From Marivibrio sp040218065 (GTDB taxonomy: Bacteria; Pseudomonadota; Alphaproteobacteria; UBA8366; Aestuariispiraceae), in assembly GCF_040218065.1 (NCBI RefSeq), contig NZ_JAVJQE010000013.1, forward strand, positions 496,001 through 560,000: a stretch of DNA of 64,000 bases, read 5' to 3'. Below the pieces are notes generated by a model that saw only the letters and a program-made list of their open reading frames with translations, ran no database searches and had not been told where the DNA came from. Shown piece after piece: positions 8,378-16,463 of this stretch (position 1 is its first letter; each line of letters opens with the position of its first letter). Both the position numbers and the translations under genes were made by a program.

Positions 8378-8388
8378 AGAGAATTCTG

Positions 8389-9186
8389 TCACGGCTTGGT
8401 AAAGCAGGCCGCAAAGCGCTTCTCATCATCCGGTTTCTGGCTCGGGCTTTTGAAGACGCGCGCGTCGGCCTGCTTTCTTGCTTGGTCCACAAGAGCGGCT
8501 CTCTCCTGCTTATGGAAATCCGTGATCGTCGCGTCAGCTTGATTGCGAATGAGAGAGACCGCCCACGGTCCAAAACGCTCGGAGATCCTTCGGTCGGCAA
8601 GCACCATCAGGGTAAGACCCTGCAGATCGTCGGCTTCCACCTCATTCCCAAGCAAATACAACGCGTCGGCGAACAGGGCCATCGGATCTCCGGCGGCCCT
8701 AAGCGTTTTGCCGAAGAGGTCCCGACTTTCGCTGAAATCGGTGGTCGCCTTTCGATAGGTCGCTACAAACTGCCGCATCGCCTCCAAGCTTCCGCGAAGC
8801 CCGGCGTGGCGGAGGACGCAGACGCCCCTGTCGATGTCCTTATCAACTCCCCGGCCTTGCACGTAAAGCTCGCCGAGCCACGTCTGCGCGCTGAGGTCTC
8901 CCGCGCGCGCCGCCTCTTTGATGAGCGCGGCGCCATGCGCCGGCTCGGCCTGCCCGCCATAGCCGAAGACCAGATAAAAGCCGTACAGACCATCGTAATA
9001 AGGATTATTCGTCATGTCAGCCAGTCGGCGGGCAAGATCACGCGCCTGCGCCCAATCCTCGGCCGCGTAGGCTTCGTCTAAGGCGGCTTCAAGGGCCGGC
9101 ACACTAAGGTCTTGCGCAGCGCTCGGCGCGCTGAGGACGAGAAACGCCGCGACCAGGGCAGCGCTGATCAGACAAGATTTCGACAT
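8389..9186 (-). CDS. SLR3: exported Sel1-like-repeat protein, partner of C
   Basis: 265 residues from ATG at 9186; an in-frame upstream start would add 16 residues ahead of the signal peptide. MSKSCLISAALVAAFLVLSAPSAAQ is a Sec signal peptide, different from that of SLR1/2. Clear Sel1 units follow: GAALIKEAARAGDLSAQTWL with GELYVQGRGVDKDIDRG, and CVLRHAGLRGSLEAM. The C-terminus is charged and helical (about 220-265). The gene is AT-richer than its surroundings, a sign of foreign origin. It is convergent with C. Confidence 0.75.
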   Translation of the reverse strand: MSKSCLISAALVAAFLVLSAPSAAQDLSVPALEAALDEAYAAEDWAQARDLARRLADMTNNPYYDGLYGFYLVFGYGGQAEPAHGAALIKEAARAGDLSAQTWLGELYVQGRGVDKDIDRGVCVLRHAGLRGSLEAMRQFVATYRKATTDFSESRDLFGKTLRAAGDPMALFADALYLLGNEVEADDLQGLTLMVLADRRISERFGPWAVSLIRNQADATITDFHKQERAALVDQARKQADARVFKSPSQKPDDEKRFAACFTKP

Positions 9187-9255
9187 TTTGCAATTATAGC
9201 GGGCGGCTGAGCTGAAGCAATCGGGGCCACGCACTCAGCCGCTCGCGACGAGGCG

Positions 9256-9502
9256 TCGCCGACCTTGAACGCACCGCCGAGGCCATGACGCGCACGAGCG
9301 ACATCTCCGGCTTCCAGGACATCCTCGACGGCGCGGTCGCGATCGATCCGGAGGCCGCCGCCCGCGAGATCGGCGCGGCGTCAATGAGCGGGATCCGGAG
9401 ATTCTCTATGAGCTTGCGACGGAAGCCCTCCGCGGCTTTTCGAAACCGAACAAGCGACGCGACTTTTTCACCCACGAGCCGGAGGAGAAGATCAAAGACT
9501 GA
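9256..9502 (+). pseudogene. remnant D: A-type trunk fused out of frame to a C-type tail
   Basis: Bases 9267-9377 match 3245-3355 of gene A without gaps (DISGFQDILDGAVAIDP trunk). From about 9371 the DNA matches the 3' end of gene C (8261-8293, 31 of 33 bases), but in another frame. The tail frame reads GVNERDPEILYELATEA onward to a TGA at 9500-9502. The two parents share GGCGCG/CGGCGCGGCG at the junction, so a microhomology deletion joined trunk to tail and broke the frame. No intact protein results. Confidence 0.75.
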
Positions 9503-9573
9503 TTGCTTGACCTGCGACCCGTTTTCTCCTCCATTTTGAGGTAGCGTCCGTCACCTGAGAGGAGACGGGTTTC

Positions 9574-9840
9574 ATGAAGCGCAGTCGGTTCACCGAAGAG
9601 CAGATCATCGGGATTTTGAAGGAGCAGGAGGCTGGCTCGAGGACGGCGGATGTGTGCCGTCGGCACGGGATCAGCGACGCCACCTTCTACAAGTGGAAGG
9701 CCAAGTATGGCGGCCTGGAGGTCTCGGAGGCGAAGCGCCTGAAGGCGCTTGAAGACGAGAACGCCCGGCTGAAGAAGCTTCTGGCCGAGACCATGCTCGA
9801 CAACGCCATGTTGAAAGACGTCGCTGCAAAAAAGTGGTGA
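9574..9840 (+). CDS. IS3-family transposase OrfA
   Basis: 88 residues, MKRSRFTEEQIIGILKEQEAG, then a helix-turn-helix (VCRRHGISDATFYKWKAKYGG) and a leucine-zipper-like end (LEDENARLKKLLAETMLDNAML). It has a good ribosome binding site (GAGAGGAG upstream). This is the DNA-binding subunit normally fused to OrfB by frameshifting. It looks intact but its catalytic partner is truncated. Confidence 0.93.
   Translation: MKRSRFTEEQIIGILKEQEAGSRTADVCRRHGISDATFYKWKAKYGGLEVSEAKRLKALEDENARLKKLLAETMLDNAMLKDVAAKKW
9828..9834 (+). promoter_or_regulatory. programmed -1 frameshift site A-AAA-AAG
   Basis: The heptamer AAAAAAG lies exactly in the X-XXY-YYZ register of the orfA frame, two codons before the orfA stop. 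A -1 slip here enters the orfB frame directly (codons GTG GTG ACG). This is the standard way IS3 elements make OrfAB. Confidence 0.75.
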
Positions 9841-10135
9841 CGCCCGCAGCTCGGCGGCAGGCCGTGGCGCACCTTCGTTCAACGCATGGGGTGAGCGAGC
9901 GGCGGGCGTGTCAGGTTCTCGACGCGGATCGATCCTCGGTCCGCTACCGATCGCAGAGACCGGATGACGAGCCCGTCAGGGAGCGCCTGCGGGCGCTCTC
10001 GCGGGAACGGCGGCGCTTCGGCTACCGGCGTCTTCATCTGCTGCTCGATCGGGAGAGGATCTCCATGAACCAGAAGAAGCTCCGGCGGCTCTATCGCGAG
10101 GAGAAGCTGCAGGTGCGTCGCCGCGGCGGGCGGCG
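9834..10135 (+). pseudogene. IS3-family transposase OrfB, truncated after about 100 residues
   Basis: It begins at the frameshift point (in-frame GTG 9834). The N-terminal region matches IS3 OrfB: HGVSERRACQVLDADRSSVRY, RLRALSRERRRFGYRRLHLLL and the MNQKKLRRLYREE motif. Recognisable sequence ends at RRRGGR (about 10132). The frame then runs on through unrelated DNA to 10343. The DDE integrase core, normally the next 170 residues, is absent. Confidence 0.85.
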
Positions 10136-10193
10136 CAGAGAGCCCCGACAAGAACAGCAGCAGGATCGCGGTCAATACAATCATAAAGCGCAT
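10136..10193 (-). pseudogene. SLR4 stub: signal peptide of a fourth Sel1-like-repeat gene, body lost
   Basis: From ATG at 10193 the minus strand encodes MRFMIVLTAILLLFLSGLSA, a clean Sec signal peptide, and then runs straight into the truncated IS3 element. Bases just upstream (GTAGGCTCTCGGCTATG) match those upstream of SLR1 (GTAGGCTTTCCGCCATG). It is therefore the 5' end of another member of the SLR family whose remainder was replaced when the insertion sequence and a deletion arrived. Confidence 0.65.
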
Positions 10194-10518
10194 AGCCGAG
10201 AGCCTACGACGACGGCGGTGTGCGCGCCGACGCCGCATCGCTCGGCGGGACCAAGCATTAACGCCATGCGCGATGTGACGCCCGAGATGCGCAGCGCGCC
10301 GAGCCGACTGAGGCCTTACACGCCAAGGGAGGCGCCCCCTTGAGCGACCTTCGCCTTTGAGACGAAAAGCGGCCGAAAGGTCTGCAAAGCGTTTACCAGG
10401 ACCCCATAATCAGTCTAGGCTTTTAGTCGTGGAGGGGGGCGACGTCGGAGGCGCGGACGAGCGCGCCGTTTAGACGCGCGCGCCTCGTTGGTCTTGGTCG
10501 AGGGCGCGGATTCTGACG

Positions 10519-11031
10519 ATGCCGATATGGCGGACGTCTGACGATATCAGGTCGGAGAAAATCCGCGGCTTCGAAGCCTATTGGCGCGAGCGCGCGGCGC
10601 CCGACATCGCCGCTCCGCTGCGCCGCGAGATCGATCCCAACGATCTGCGCGCTCTGTTGCCGCACATCGTCATCGTCGATTTCCAGGCTGCGCCGCTCTG
10701 CGTACGCTACCGATTGATCGGCACCAAGGTGGTGGACATCTCACGCCTGGACTTCACCGGAAAGACGCTGGAGGAGTGCGAGTTCCAAGCCGCAGATCCC
10801 ACCGTCTGGCGGCGCGCCTACGAGGAGATCGCGGCGACCGGCGCGCCGGTCTTCGGGCGGGTCGAGATCCCGCTTGACGGGGACCCCGAGCGCGCGGTGG
10901 TCGAAGAGTTCGGAATTTTCCCGCTCAGTCACGACGGATCGGCGATCCATCAGTGCATTGCGGTGGAGGACTACGGCGCAGCCGACCCCTTCATCGCGCC
11001 GGAGAAGATCCGGCCGATGAAGGTGCGCTGA
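10519..11031 (+). CDS. PAS_5-family (DUF1488-like PAS) domain protein
   Basis: 170 residues from ATG at 10519. Features typical of the alphaproteobacterial PAS_5 family are an N-terminal Y-W--R segment, then DLRALLPHIVIVDF, the RYRLIGTKVV strand, DFTGKTLEE and GRVEIPL. These proteins are single PAS folds of unknown ligand without an output domain. The gene is monocistronic, between the accessory array and bacterioferritin. Function beyond the fold is unknown. The more specific family number is from memory. Confidence 0.7.
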   Translation: MPIWRTSDDIRSEKIRGFEAYWRERAAPDIAAPLRREIDPNDLRALLPHIVIVDFQAAPLCVRYRLIGTKVVDISRLDFTGKTLEECEFQAADPTVWRRAYEEIAATGAPVFGRVEIPLDGDPERAVVEEFGIFPLSHDGSAIHQCIAVEDYGAADPFIAPEKIRPMKVR

Positions 11032-11050
11032 GCGGCGGACGGCGGAACGC

Positions 11051-11536
11051 TTAATCGTCGCTCGCCAACCCGTGATTGGCCGATTGCAGATAGTTCTGCT
11101 CGCCCATCTTGTCCATCAACCCGATTTGGGTCTCCAGCCAGTCGATATGCTCCTCCTCTGACTTCAAAATGTCGAGGAACAGCGCGCGGCTGACGTAATC
11201 GCCGGTCTGCTCGCAATATTGGATGGCGGCGGTGAGGTCGGGATGGGCGATGTGCTCAAGCTTCAGGTCGCATTCGAGAACTTCGCGAACGCTCTCGCCG
11301 ATCATCAGTTTGCCGAGGTCTTGCAGGTTCGGCAGGCCTTCGAGGAACAAAATTCGCTCGATCAGCCAATCGGCGTGCTTCATCTCGTCGATCGATTCCT
11401 CGTACTCCTTCGCGCCCAGTTCGAGGAAGCCCCAGTCCTTGAGCATCCGGGCGTGCAGGAAATACTGGTTGATCGCGGTGAGTTCGTTGTAGAGCACCTT
11501 ATTGAGATGCTGGATGACGGTCTTGTCGCCCTTCAC
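11051..11536 (-). CDS. bfr: bacterioferritin (iron-storage ferroxidase)
   Basis: 161 residues. The GTG at 11536 is preferred because AAGGAG precedes it by six bases and it gives the standard VKGDKTVIQHLN start; an ATG five codons upstream (11551) overlaps that site. Ferroxidase ligands E18, E51, H54, E94 and the C-terminal EEEH pair are present, as is the haem ligand M52. It forms a 24-mer storing Fe(III). The bfd gene lies upstream on the same strand, 168 bp away. The intervening DNA contains a 10-bp inverted repeat (11597-11606 with 11640-11649). Confidence 0.96.
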   Translation of the reverse strand: MKGDKTVIQHLNKVLYNELTAINQYFLHARMLKDWGFLELGAKEYEESIDEMKHADWLIERILFLEGLPNLQDLGKLMIGESVREVLECDLKLEHIAHPDLTAAIQYCEQTGDYVSRALFLDILKSEEEHIDWLETQIGLMDKMGEQNYLQSANHGLASDD

Positions 11537-11704
11537 GCGGCTCTCCTTCATCCGACTGGCGTCGGTCGTCTGACACGGGTCGAGACGACGCGTCGTCGAA
11601 GTCGCGCGCCGTCCGGTGAACGTCGTCACCGTACCGGTTCGCGACTTCGCGCGCCAGCCTTATCCATAGAGACATGGTGCGGGCGGCGAGCATTCAGGCC
11701 CGCT

Positions 11705-11920
11705 CTACTCCGCCGGGGCGGCGGCCGCGCCGCAGGAGGCGAGGCCGACGCCTTCGCCGTCGCCGCGCTCTTTGATCATCGAGCCGATCGTCGGCTTGCA
11801 GCGCCCGCAGACCGGCGCGCAGCCGAGCGCGGCGTAGACCGCCTCAGGTTCGGACGCACCGCCCTCAATGGCCTGACCGACCGACTTGTCGCATAGCGCG
11901 TTGCACAGACAGATATACAT
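11705..11920 (-). CDS. bfd: bacterioferritin-associated ferredoxin Bfd
   Basis: 71 residues. The four [2Fe-2S] cysteines follow the Bfd spacing C4-x-C6 and C38-x2-C41. The family typically electron-feeds bacterioferritin so that stored Fe(III) is reduced and released under iron limitation. The C-terminal 15 residues are an Ala-rich extension. A Fur-like box lies 65-80 bp upstream. With bfr downstream this forms an iron storage/release pair, although Bfd is usually induced when iron is low and Bfr when it is high. Confidence 0.9.
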   Translation of the reverse strand: MYICLCNALCDKSVGQAIEGGASEPEAVYAALGCAPVCGRCKPTIGSMIKERGDGEGVGLASCGAAAAPAE

Positions 11921-11984
11921 CGATGCTCATCCTTGTTCGACGCCGCCGAGCCTGGACTATTCGCCGGTGCGCCGCCTTTCGATA

Positions 11985-11999
11985 TGAGAATGGATATCA
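11985..11999. promoter_or_regulatory. Fur-box-like palindrome upstream of bfd
   Basis: TGAGAAT-G-GATATCA matches the 7-1-7 Fur consensus TGATAAT-n-ATTATCA at 11 of 14 arm positions. It lies in an AT-rich island between bfd and a decayed hydroxylase, both iron-related. In alphaproteobacteria Fur/Mur/Irr specificity varies, so the regulator is uncertain. Confidence 0.5.
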
Positions 12000-12049
12000 T
12001 TTGCATTCGCAGAATTGCAAGGGGAATCGACCGAAAGGCGCCGCGCCTG

Positions 12050-12400
12050 TCACTCGTCGACCCAAGCGCGCATCAGGGTGCTTTGCGTCTTCAACAGCAG
12101 GTCCAGCGCGCGGTCGCGATCGCCCCCGTCGCGCAACGCGACCGCCGCCTGATCCAGATCCAACAGGGTCTTCCGCCGGTCCGCCTGCGCACGAGCGACC
12201 GAGCGTCCCCAGCGGACGACTGCGTAGCGCACGCCGCACTCGACCGGCGCGACCCGATGTAGGGCGGTGGCGGGGTAAAGGATCGTCGACCCGGCGGACC
12301 GCCTTGAAGCGGCGGGCGCGGATGCGGAGACCGTCGAGGGCGTTCGCCGCCAGGTGGATGAGGTGAAGCCGGCCCGGCCGTCTCTGGCTCCGCCAACGAC
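12050..12400 (-). pseudogene. decayed PKHD-type Fe(II)/2-oxoglutarate hydroxylase (PiuC/YbiX family)
   Basis: The last 85 codons, ending with TGA at 12050-12052, read AGSTILYPATALHRVAPV, then a VRYAVVRW strand, then TLLDLDQAAVAL and a final MRAWVDE. This matches the C-terminal half of PiuC-like hydroxylases, including the distal iron-ligand His and the following Arg. Just upstream the likeness continues in a different frame (HLAANALDGLRIRAR, corresponding to the FL---DYDGGEL region), so a frameshift is present. The N-terminal HxD metal motif is not found. These enzymes usually sit beside TonB receptors, none of which is here. Confidence 0.6.
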
Positions 12401-12490
12401 GGTGGAGACGAACCCGCCGCTGCTGCACGGCGCGGCCGCGCGGATCGAGATCGCGGCGCCCGCCCTCAGCTGAGCGGCGCGCGACGGCGC

Positions 12491-13423
12491 CTAGAGGCCG
12501 GCGGCGTCGGCGGGAGCGCTTCGCCCCCGTCGACGCGTCGCGCCGATCTCCCGCCCGAAAAGCTTCAGTCCCAGGAACGGGTGCTTCAACTGGCCGAGGA
12601 ACGTCGCCGGCATCGGCTGATCGATGCCGATGCGGCTCGACGGTCGGTAGGGCCGGTAATAGTGCGTGCCGCACAGAAGGTCGAACAGCATCAGGTTTTC
12701 GCCGTAGTTCTTGTTCCCCTCCGCCAGATCGCGCGAATGGTGGAAGCGATGCAGCACCGGCGTGTTAAAGACGTAGTTAAGCCACCCGAAGCGCATGTCG
12801 ACGTTGCAGTGGGTTAACATGCCGATGAAGGCGGTGGTCGCGCTGACCCATTTGAAGATCTCGATCGGCGCGCCCGCCAGGAACAGGATCGGCTGGCTCA
12901 TCAGGATGCTGGCGGTGGTGTCCACCACATGGAAGCGGCCGGTATTGACGAAGGTCAGTCGGGTCGAACTGTGATGCACGGCGTGGAAGCGCCACAGGAA
13001 CGGCCATTCATGCGCCAGGCGGTGGGCGGTGTAGAGTCCGGCCTCGACCAGCACCATCGCCAGCGCGACCTGCAGCGGCATGGCCCAATCGCTCGGCCAG
13101 ACATCGTGCAGGCCCCCGTCGCGCAGCGCGACCTCGGCCAGTCCGAACGCGGCCCCGACGGCCACCATGACCTGCACCGCGCTCTTGTTCAGGACCGTGT
13201 GCGCCAGATCGGCGCCGATCTGCCCGTCGTTCTTCAGCCAATCGCGCTCATAGGGCCACAGCCGCTCGGCGCAAAACAGAACCGCCGCCAAGGTGAGATA
13301 GGCGACGTTGAAGGCCAGGAAGGCGTAATCATTCGCCATGCCCCACGCGACGGCGCCCAAACACGCCGCCAGAAGACCGGGCCATAACAGATATTGGCGA
13401 AGCAAGGTCGCTGCTGATCGCAT
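12491..13423 (-). CDS. sterol desaturase / fatty acid hydroxylase superfamily membrane protein
   Basis: 310 residues from ATG at 13423 (AGAAG upstream; a GTG 13 codons earlier is less likely). About four membrane helices lie in residues 10-160. Di-iron histidine clusters follow: HRLAHE, HAVHHSS and HRFHHS, in the usual order for the fatty acid hydroxylase fold. It probably hydroxylates or desaturates a lipid; the substrate is unknown. It is on the same strand as and 190 bp downstream of the HpnN-type exporter, which would fit a hopanoid or sterol-like lipid, but the link is inferential. Confidence 0.85.
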   Translation of the reverse strand: MRSAATLLRQYLLWPGLLAACLGAVAWGMANDYAFLAFNVAYLTLAAVLFCAERLWPYERDWLKNDGQIGADLAHTVLNKSAVQVMVAVGAAFGLAEVALRDGGLHDVWPSDWAMPLQVALAMVLVEAGLYTAHRLAHEWPFLWRFHAVHHSSTRLTFVNTGRFHVVDTTASILMSQPILFLAGAPIEIFKWVSATTAFIGMLTHCNVDMRFGWLNYVFNTPVLHRFHHSRDLAEGNKNYGENLMLFDLLCGTHYYRPYRPSSRIGIDQPMPATFLGQLKHPFLGLKLFGREIGATRRRGRSAPADAAGL

Positions 13424-13614
13424 TGTTCTTCTTAAACCGCCGGGGGTGAGTCTCGTTCGCACGCGTATTCGTGATGAGGACGACGGCGCCGCGCGTCGCG
13501 GCCGTCTGCGTCGTCCGGCTCCATCCCGCCCCGCTTCGGCGTGCGCCTCCGTCGGGCGTGCACGCTCGCTGCGGTTATCTGTTGCGGCGGCGCGACGTTT
13601 TCAAGTCTAATCGG

Positions 13615-16209
13615 TTACGGTGAGACGCTTAGGCGCTCGGCGCTGTTTTCGCGCAACAGCAAGGCCGGCAGCACCAGGCAGCTGGCCAGCAGCACCGCCG
13701 CGACCCCGATCGTCAGGAATTCACCCATGCCGGCGACGCCGCGATTATCGGACAGCATCAAGGTGGCGAAGGACGCAATGGTCGTCGCGCCGCTCAGCAA
13801 CGCCGCCCGCGGCGTCGAGGAGCGCATAAGCAGCGCAAGCGAGGTCTCCTCCCGCCAGCGCATCACGAAATGCAGCCCGTTGTCGACGCCAAGCCCCAGA
13901 ATCAGCGGGATGACGATGACGTTCGTGCTGTTGAAGGGTCGATCGAACAGCACCGAATAGCCGCCCAACACGCTCGCCGCCAGCGCCAGCGGCAAGATCA
14001 CCGCCCCGGCCGCGCGCGCCGACCCCAAAAGCGCCCAGACCAGCAGGAAGACGGCAGCGGCCGCGGTGGCGACCGCCTGCAAGAAGGCGTCCGTCACGAT
14101 CCGACCGACGCCGGCCTCCAGCGCGGGCCGACCGGTTGCGTCCGGATAGAGCGCCGTCACCGCCTCCACAAACCGGCGGAGCGCGCGAAAATCCCGCACA
14201 TCCTCCGTCGGCGTCGCCACGGCCCGCCCGCGCCCCTGATCGGAGACGTAACGCGCCTTCAACGCGTCGGGCACGTCCGCCAGCGTCGTCCGCTCGGCCT
14301 GCAACGCATCCTTGAGTCGCTGTAGAACCGCCGGCAGGCGGTCGGTCAAGCGCTCGGCGTAGCCGGCGATCGCCGCCTCTCCTTCCTTCTCGATGGCGGA
14401 CAGCGCCTCGGCGAGACGTTCGACCTGGGGGCCTTGCGCCGCGGCGGCTGTCGCGCGCAGGCGCTGAACAGCCGCCAGACGCCCGGCCGCATCGAGCGCC
14501 GGCCGGGTTTCCGCCGGATTGAGCGCCGGCCAAAGGCTCGCCGCGAGATCCCTGACGATCGCGAGCTTCACGTCCTGGCCGTCGGGAACTAAGCTCGCCG
14601 GTCCTTTCGCGGTCGCCACCTCCGGCAGCACCGACAGACGCTTGGCGATCGCATTGGCGGCCTCCGGCGTCTCGGCCGTGATTGACAGCGAATAGGCCGT
14701 CAGGGTCCCGTCCTCCTGCAGATCGCGCAGGGCGGCGATGGATTCGGCGTTCGGATCCTTCAGCGACAGCGTGTTGAAATCGAAGGCGATTTGCGTCGAC
14801 AACCCGGCCGCGACCACCCCCAGCGCCAGGGCCCCGAGGCGAATGGCGCGGGCGCGGCGGTCAATCCAGCGCGCGATCTTGACCCCGCCCGGCGTGACCC
14901 GTCCCTTATCTTCGTCCAACCCGTCTGCGCCGAGCAGCGTCAACAGCGCGGGCATGACGGTGTAACTCGCGACAAGCGCCAGGACCATGCCGCCGGCGGA
15001 AATCAGACCGAGTTCCGCAAGCCCGCGAAAGTCGGTCGGCAGGAAGGCGAGAAACCCCACCGCCGAGGTGATCGCACACAAGGTCAACGCGCCCGCCGCC
15101 GCGCCCCCGGTGCGCGCGGCCGCCCGGTCGGCGCCGTCGGCGAACGCCGCCTCCTCGCGATAACGCAGCGCGAAATGGATCGCGAAATCGATCCCCAAGC
15201 CGATGAAAAGAACCGCGAAGACGACCGACAGCAGGTTAAGCGAGCCCACCGCCAAGGCCGCGTAACCCGCCGTCCAGGCGAGCCCGGTGAGCAGCGTCAA
15301 CACGCCGGTCGCGATCATCCGGCTCGAGCGAAACCCCACCCACATCACAGCCGCAACCAGGGCCAGCGAAATCAGCCCCGCGCGCTGAATGTCGGCGATC
15401 ATGCCGTCCACCTCCTCCGCCGAGAGCGGCCCGCGTCCGGTCAATCGGACGCGATAGCCGTTCTCGGCCGTCAGGCCCAGCGCCTGCGCCTGGGAACGGA
15501 TCACGCGGCTGGTGTCGCCGCCCACCTCCTGCTCCGCCCCGTCCAGCCGGCCCTGCACCAGCAGAAGCCGGCGGCTGGGCGCCGCCTCCGCCCCCAACAG
15601 CAGGCTGGACCAGGAGGCCGCCGGCGGCGCATCCGCCAGCGTGCGCTCGGCCGCATCGGCCAGAAACTCGGCAAGATCCGGCGCTTCAGCGGCGTCCCGG
15701 GCGACCGCCCCCTCATAGATGTCGGCGACGCCGCGCAGACTGGGATCCTTCGCCAGAACCGCGATGGCCGGCTGGGCGGCAAGCAGCCGATCGGCCAACG
15801 TCTCCAACCGTTCCGTCTCAAGGTAGAGCAAGGCGCGGCGGCGCATGAACTCGCTGGAATCCGGCGCGCGCACGGCGTTGAAAAGGGCGCCGTGCTCCTC
15901 CAGGGCGTTTTGAAGATTGAGTTGCGCCGCCGCCGCCTGGTCCGCGCCCGGCGCGTCGATCACCACGATGTTGGTGCGGCGGTCGTAGGTGAACTCGCGC
16001 TTGTACGCCTCGTAGGTCTCAAGGAACGGCGTGTCGGCGGGGATAAGGGCGGTCGCCTCGGGCTCAACCTCCAACGTCGCCGCCGCCAGGGCGACGCAGG
16101 CCGCCGCCAGGCCCCACGCGGCGGCCAGCACGGCCTTGGGGCGCACCGCCGCGCGTCGTGCGCAGGCGGCGGCGAACCGTTTCAGCCGAGGGGAGAAGCG
16201 ATCGATCAC
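13615..16209 (-). CDS. hpnN: MMPL/RND-family exporter, HpnN-like
   Basis: 864 residues from GTG at 16209. A membrane helix near residues 25-45 is followed by a large periplasmic domain. Two blocks of membrane helices (about 255-440 and 690-860) carry the duplicated MMPL signatures GLGIDFAIHFALRYREE and GLGVDNGLHFVMRWREE. Size and layout match HpnN, which moves hopanoids to the outer membrane. It is divergent from an MlaC/HpnM-like gene, supporting lipid transport. No other hopanoid genes lie in this window, so the substrate assignment is family-based. Confidence 0.8.
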   Translation of the reverse strand: MIDRFSPRLKRFAAACARRAAVRPKAVLAAAWGLAAACVALAAATLEVEPEATALIPADTPFLETYEAYKREFTYDRRTNIVVIDAPGADQAAAAQLNLQNALEEHGALFNAVRAPDSSEFMRRRALLYLETERLETLADRLLAAQPAIAVLAKDPSLRGVADIYEGAVARDAAEAPDLAEFLADAAERTLADAPPAASWSSLLLGAEAAPSRRLLLVQGRLDGAEQEVGGDTSRVIRSQAQALGLTAENGYRVRLTGRGPLSAEEVDGMIADIQRAGLISLALVAAVMWVGFRSSRMIATGVLTLLTGLAWTAGYAALAVGSLNLLSVVFAVLFIGLGIDFAIHFALRYREEAAFADGADRAAARTGGAAAGALTLCAITSAVGFLAFLPTDFRGLAELGLISAGGMVLALVASYTVMPALLTLLGADGLDEDKGRVTPGGVKIARWIDRRARAIRLGALALGVVAAGLSTQIAFDFNTLSLKDPNAESIAALRDLQEDGTLTAYSLSITAETPEAANAIAKRLSVLPEVATAKGPASLVPDGQDVKLAIVRDLAASLWPALNPAETRPALDAAGRLAAVQRLRATAAAAQGPQVERLAEALSAIEKEGEAAIAGYAERLTDRLPAVLQRLKDALQAERTTLADVPDALKARYVSDQGRGRAVATPTEDVRDFRALRRFVEAVTALYPDATGRPALEAGVGRIVTDAFLQAVATAAAAVFLLVWALLGSARAAGAVILPLALAASVLGGYSVLFDRPFNSTNVIVIPLILGLGVDNGLHFVMRWREETSLALLMRSSTPRAALLSGATTIASFATLMLSDNRGVAGMGEFLTIGVAAVLLASCLVLPALLLRENSAERLSVSP

Positions 16210-16463
16210 GGTAATGAGTCTAGCCGAAGCCTGCGTGTTTTTGCGCGAAAAGCGACGATCGGGTATTTATGCGCCTGGGCGGGTGCGATAAACCCCTGCG
16301 CCACGGCGGCGCCGCATTAATGTCGGACGCCGACCCAAAAGACGCCGTAAAGGGAGGGGACGTTCGGCCGTCGGCGCGCGCGAGAGGGTGCGCGCCGTCC
16401 CCGTCATGCGCGTTTCATAGAGACGCCCGCGCTTCTTGCGCGCGAACTTGGAGCTGTACGCCG

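Larger units (their letters stand above)
9508..10135 (+). mobile_element. IS3-family insertion sequence, right end missing
   Basis: A probable left terminal repeat begins at 9508 (TGACCTGCGACCCGTTTTC), six bases after the stop of remnant D. It carries intact orfA and the 5' third of orfB, and stops abruptly near 10135, where signal-peptide DNA of a fourth SLR gene begins. orfA and orfB resemble the IS407-like group. The right terminal repeat and the DDE catalytic part are gone, so the copy cannot move by itself. Confidence 0.8.

Noticed and set aside
11597..11649. 10-bp inverted repeat with inner hairpin upstream of bfr as a riboswitch
   Set aside because: No match to a known riboswitch; kept only as a structural note because pairing alone is common at this GC content.
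12278..12474. Plus-strand open stretch ending in IEIAAPALS before a TGA at 12472
   Set aside because: No start codon or ribosome site, and it is antisense to the decayed hydroxylase.
14791..16320. 509-residue plus-strand open frame opposite the RND exporter
   Set aside because: Arg/Gln/His-rich antisense composition; the minus strand encodes a clear MMPL protein across the same bases.
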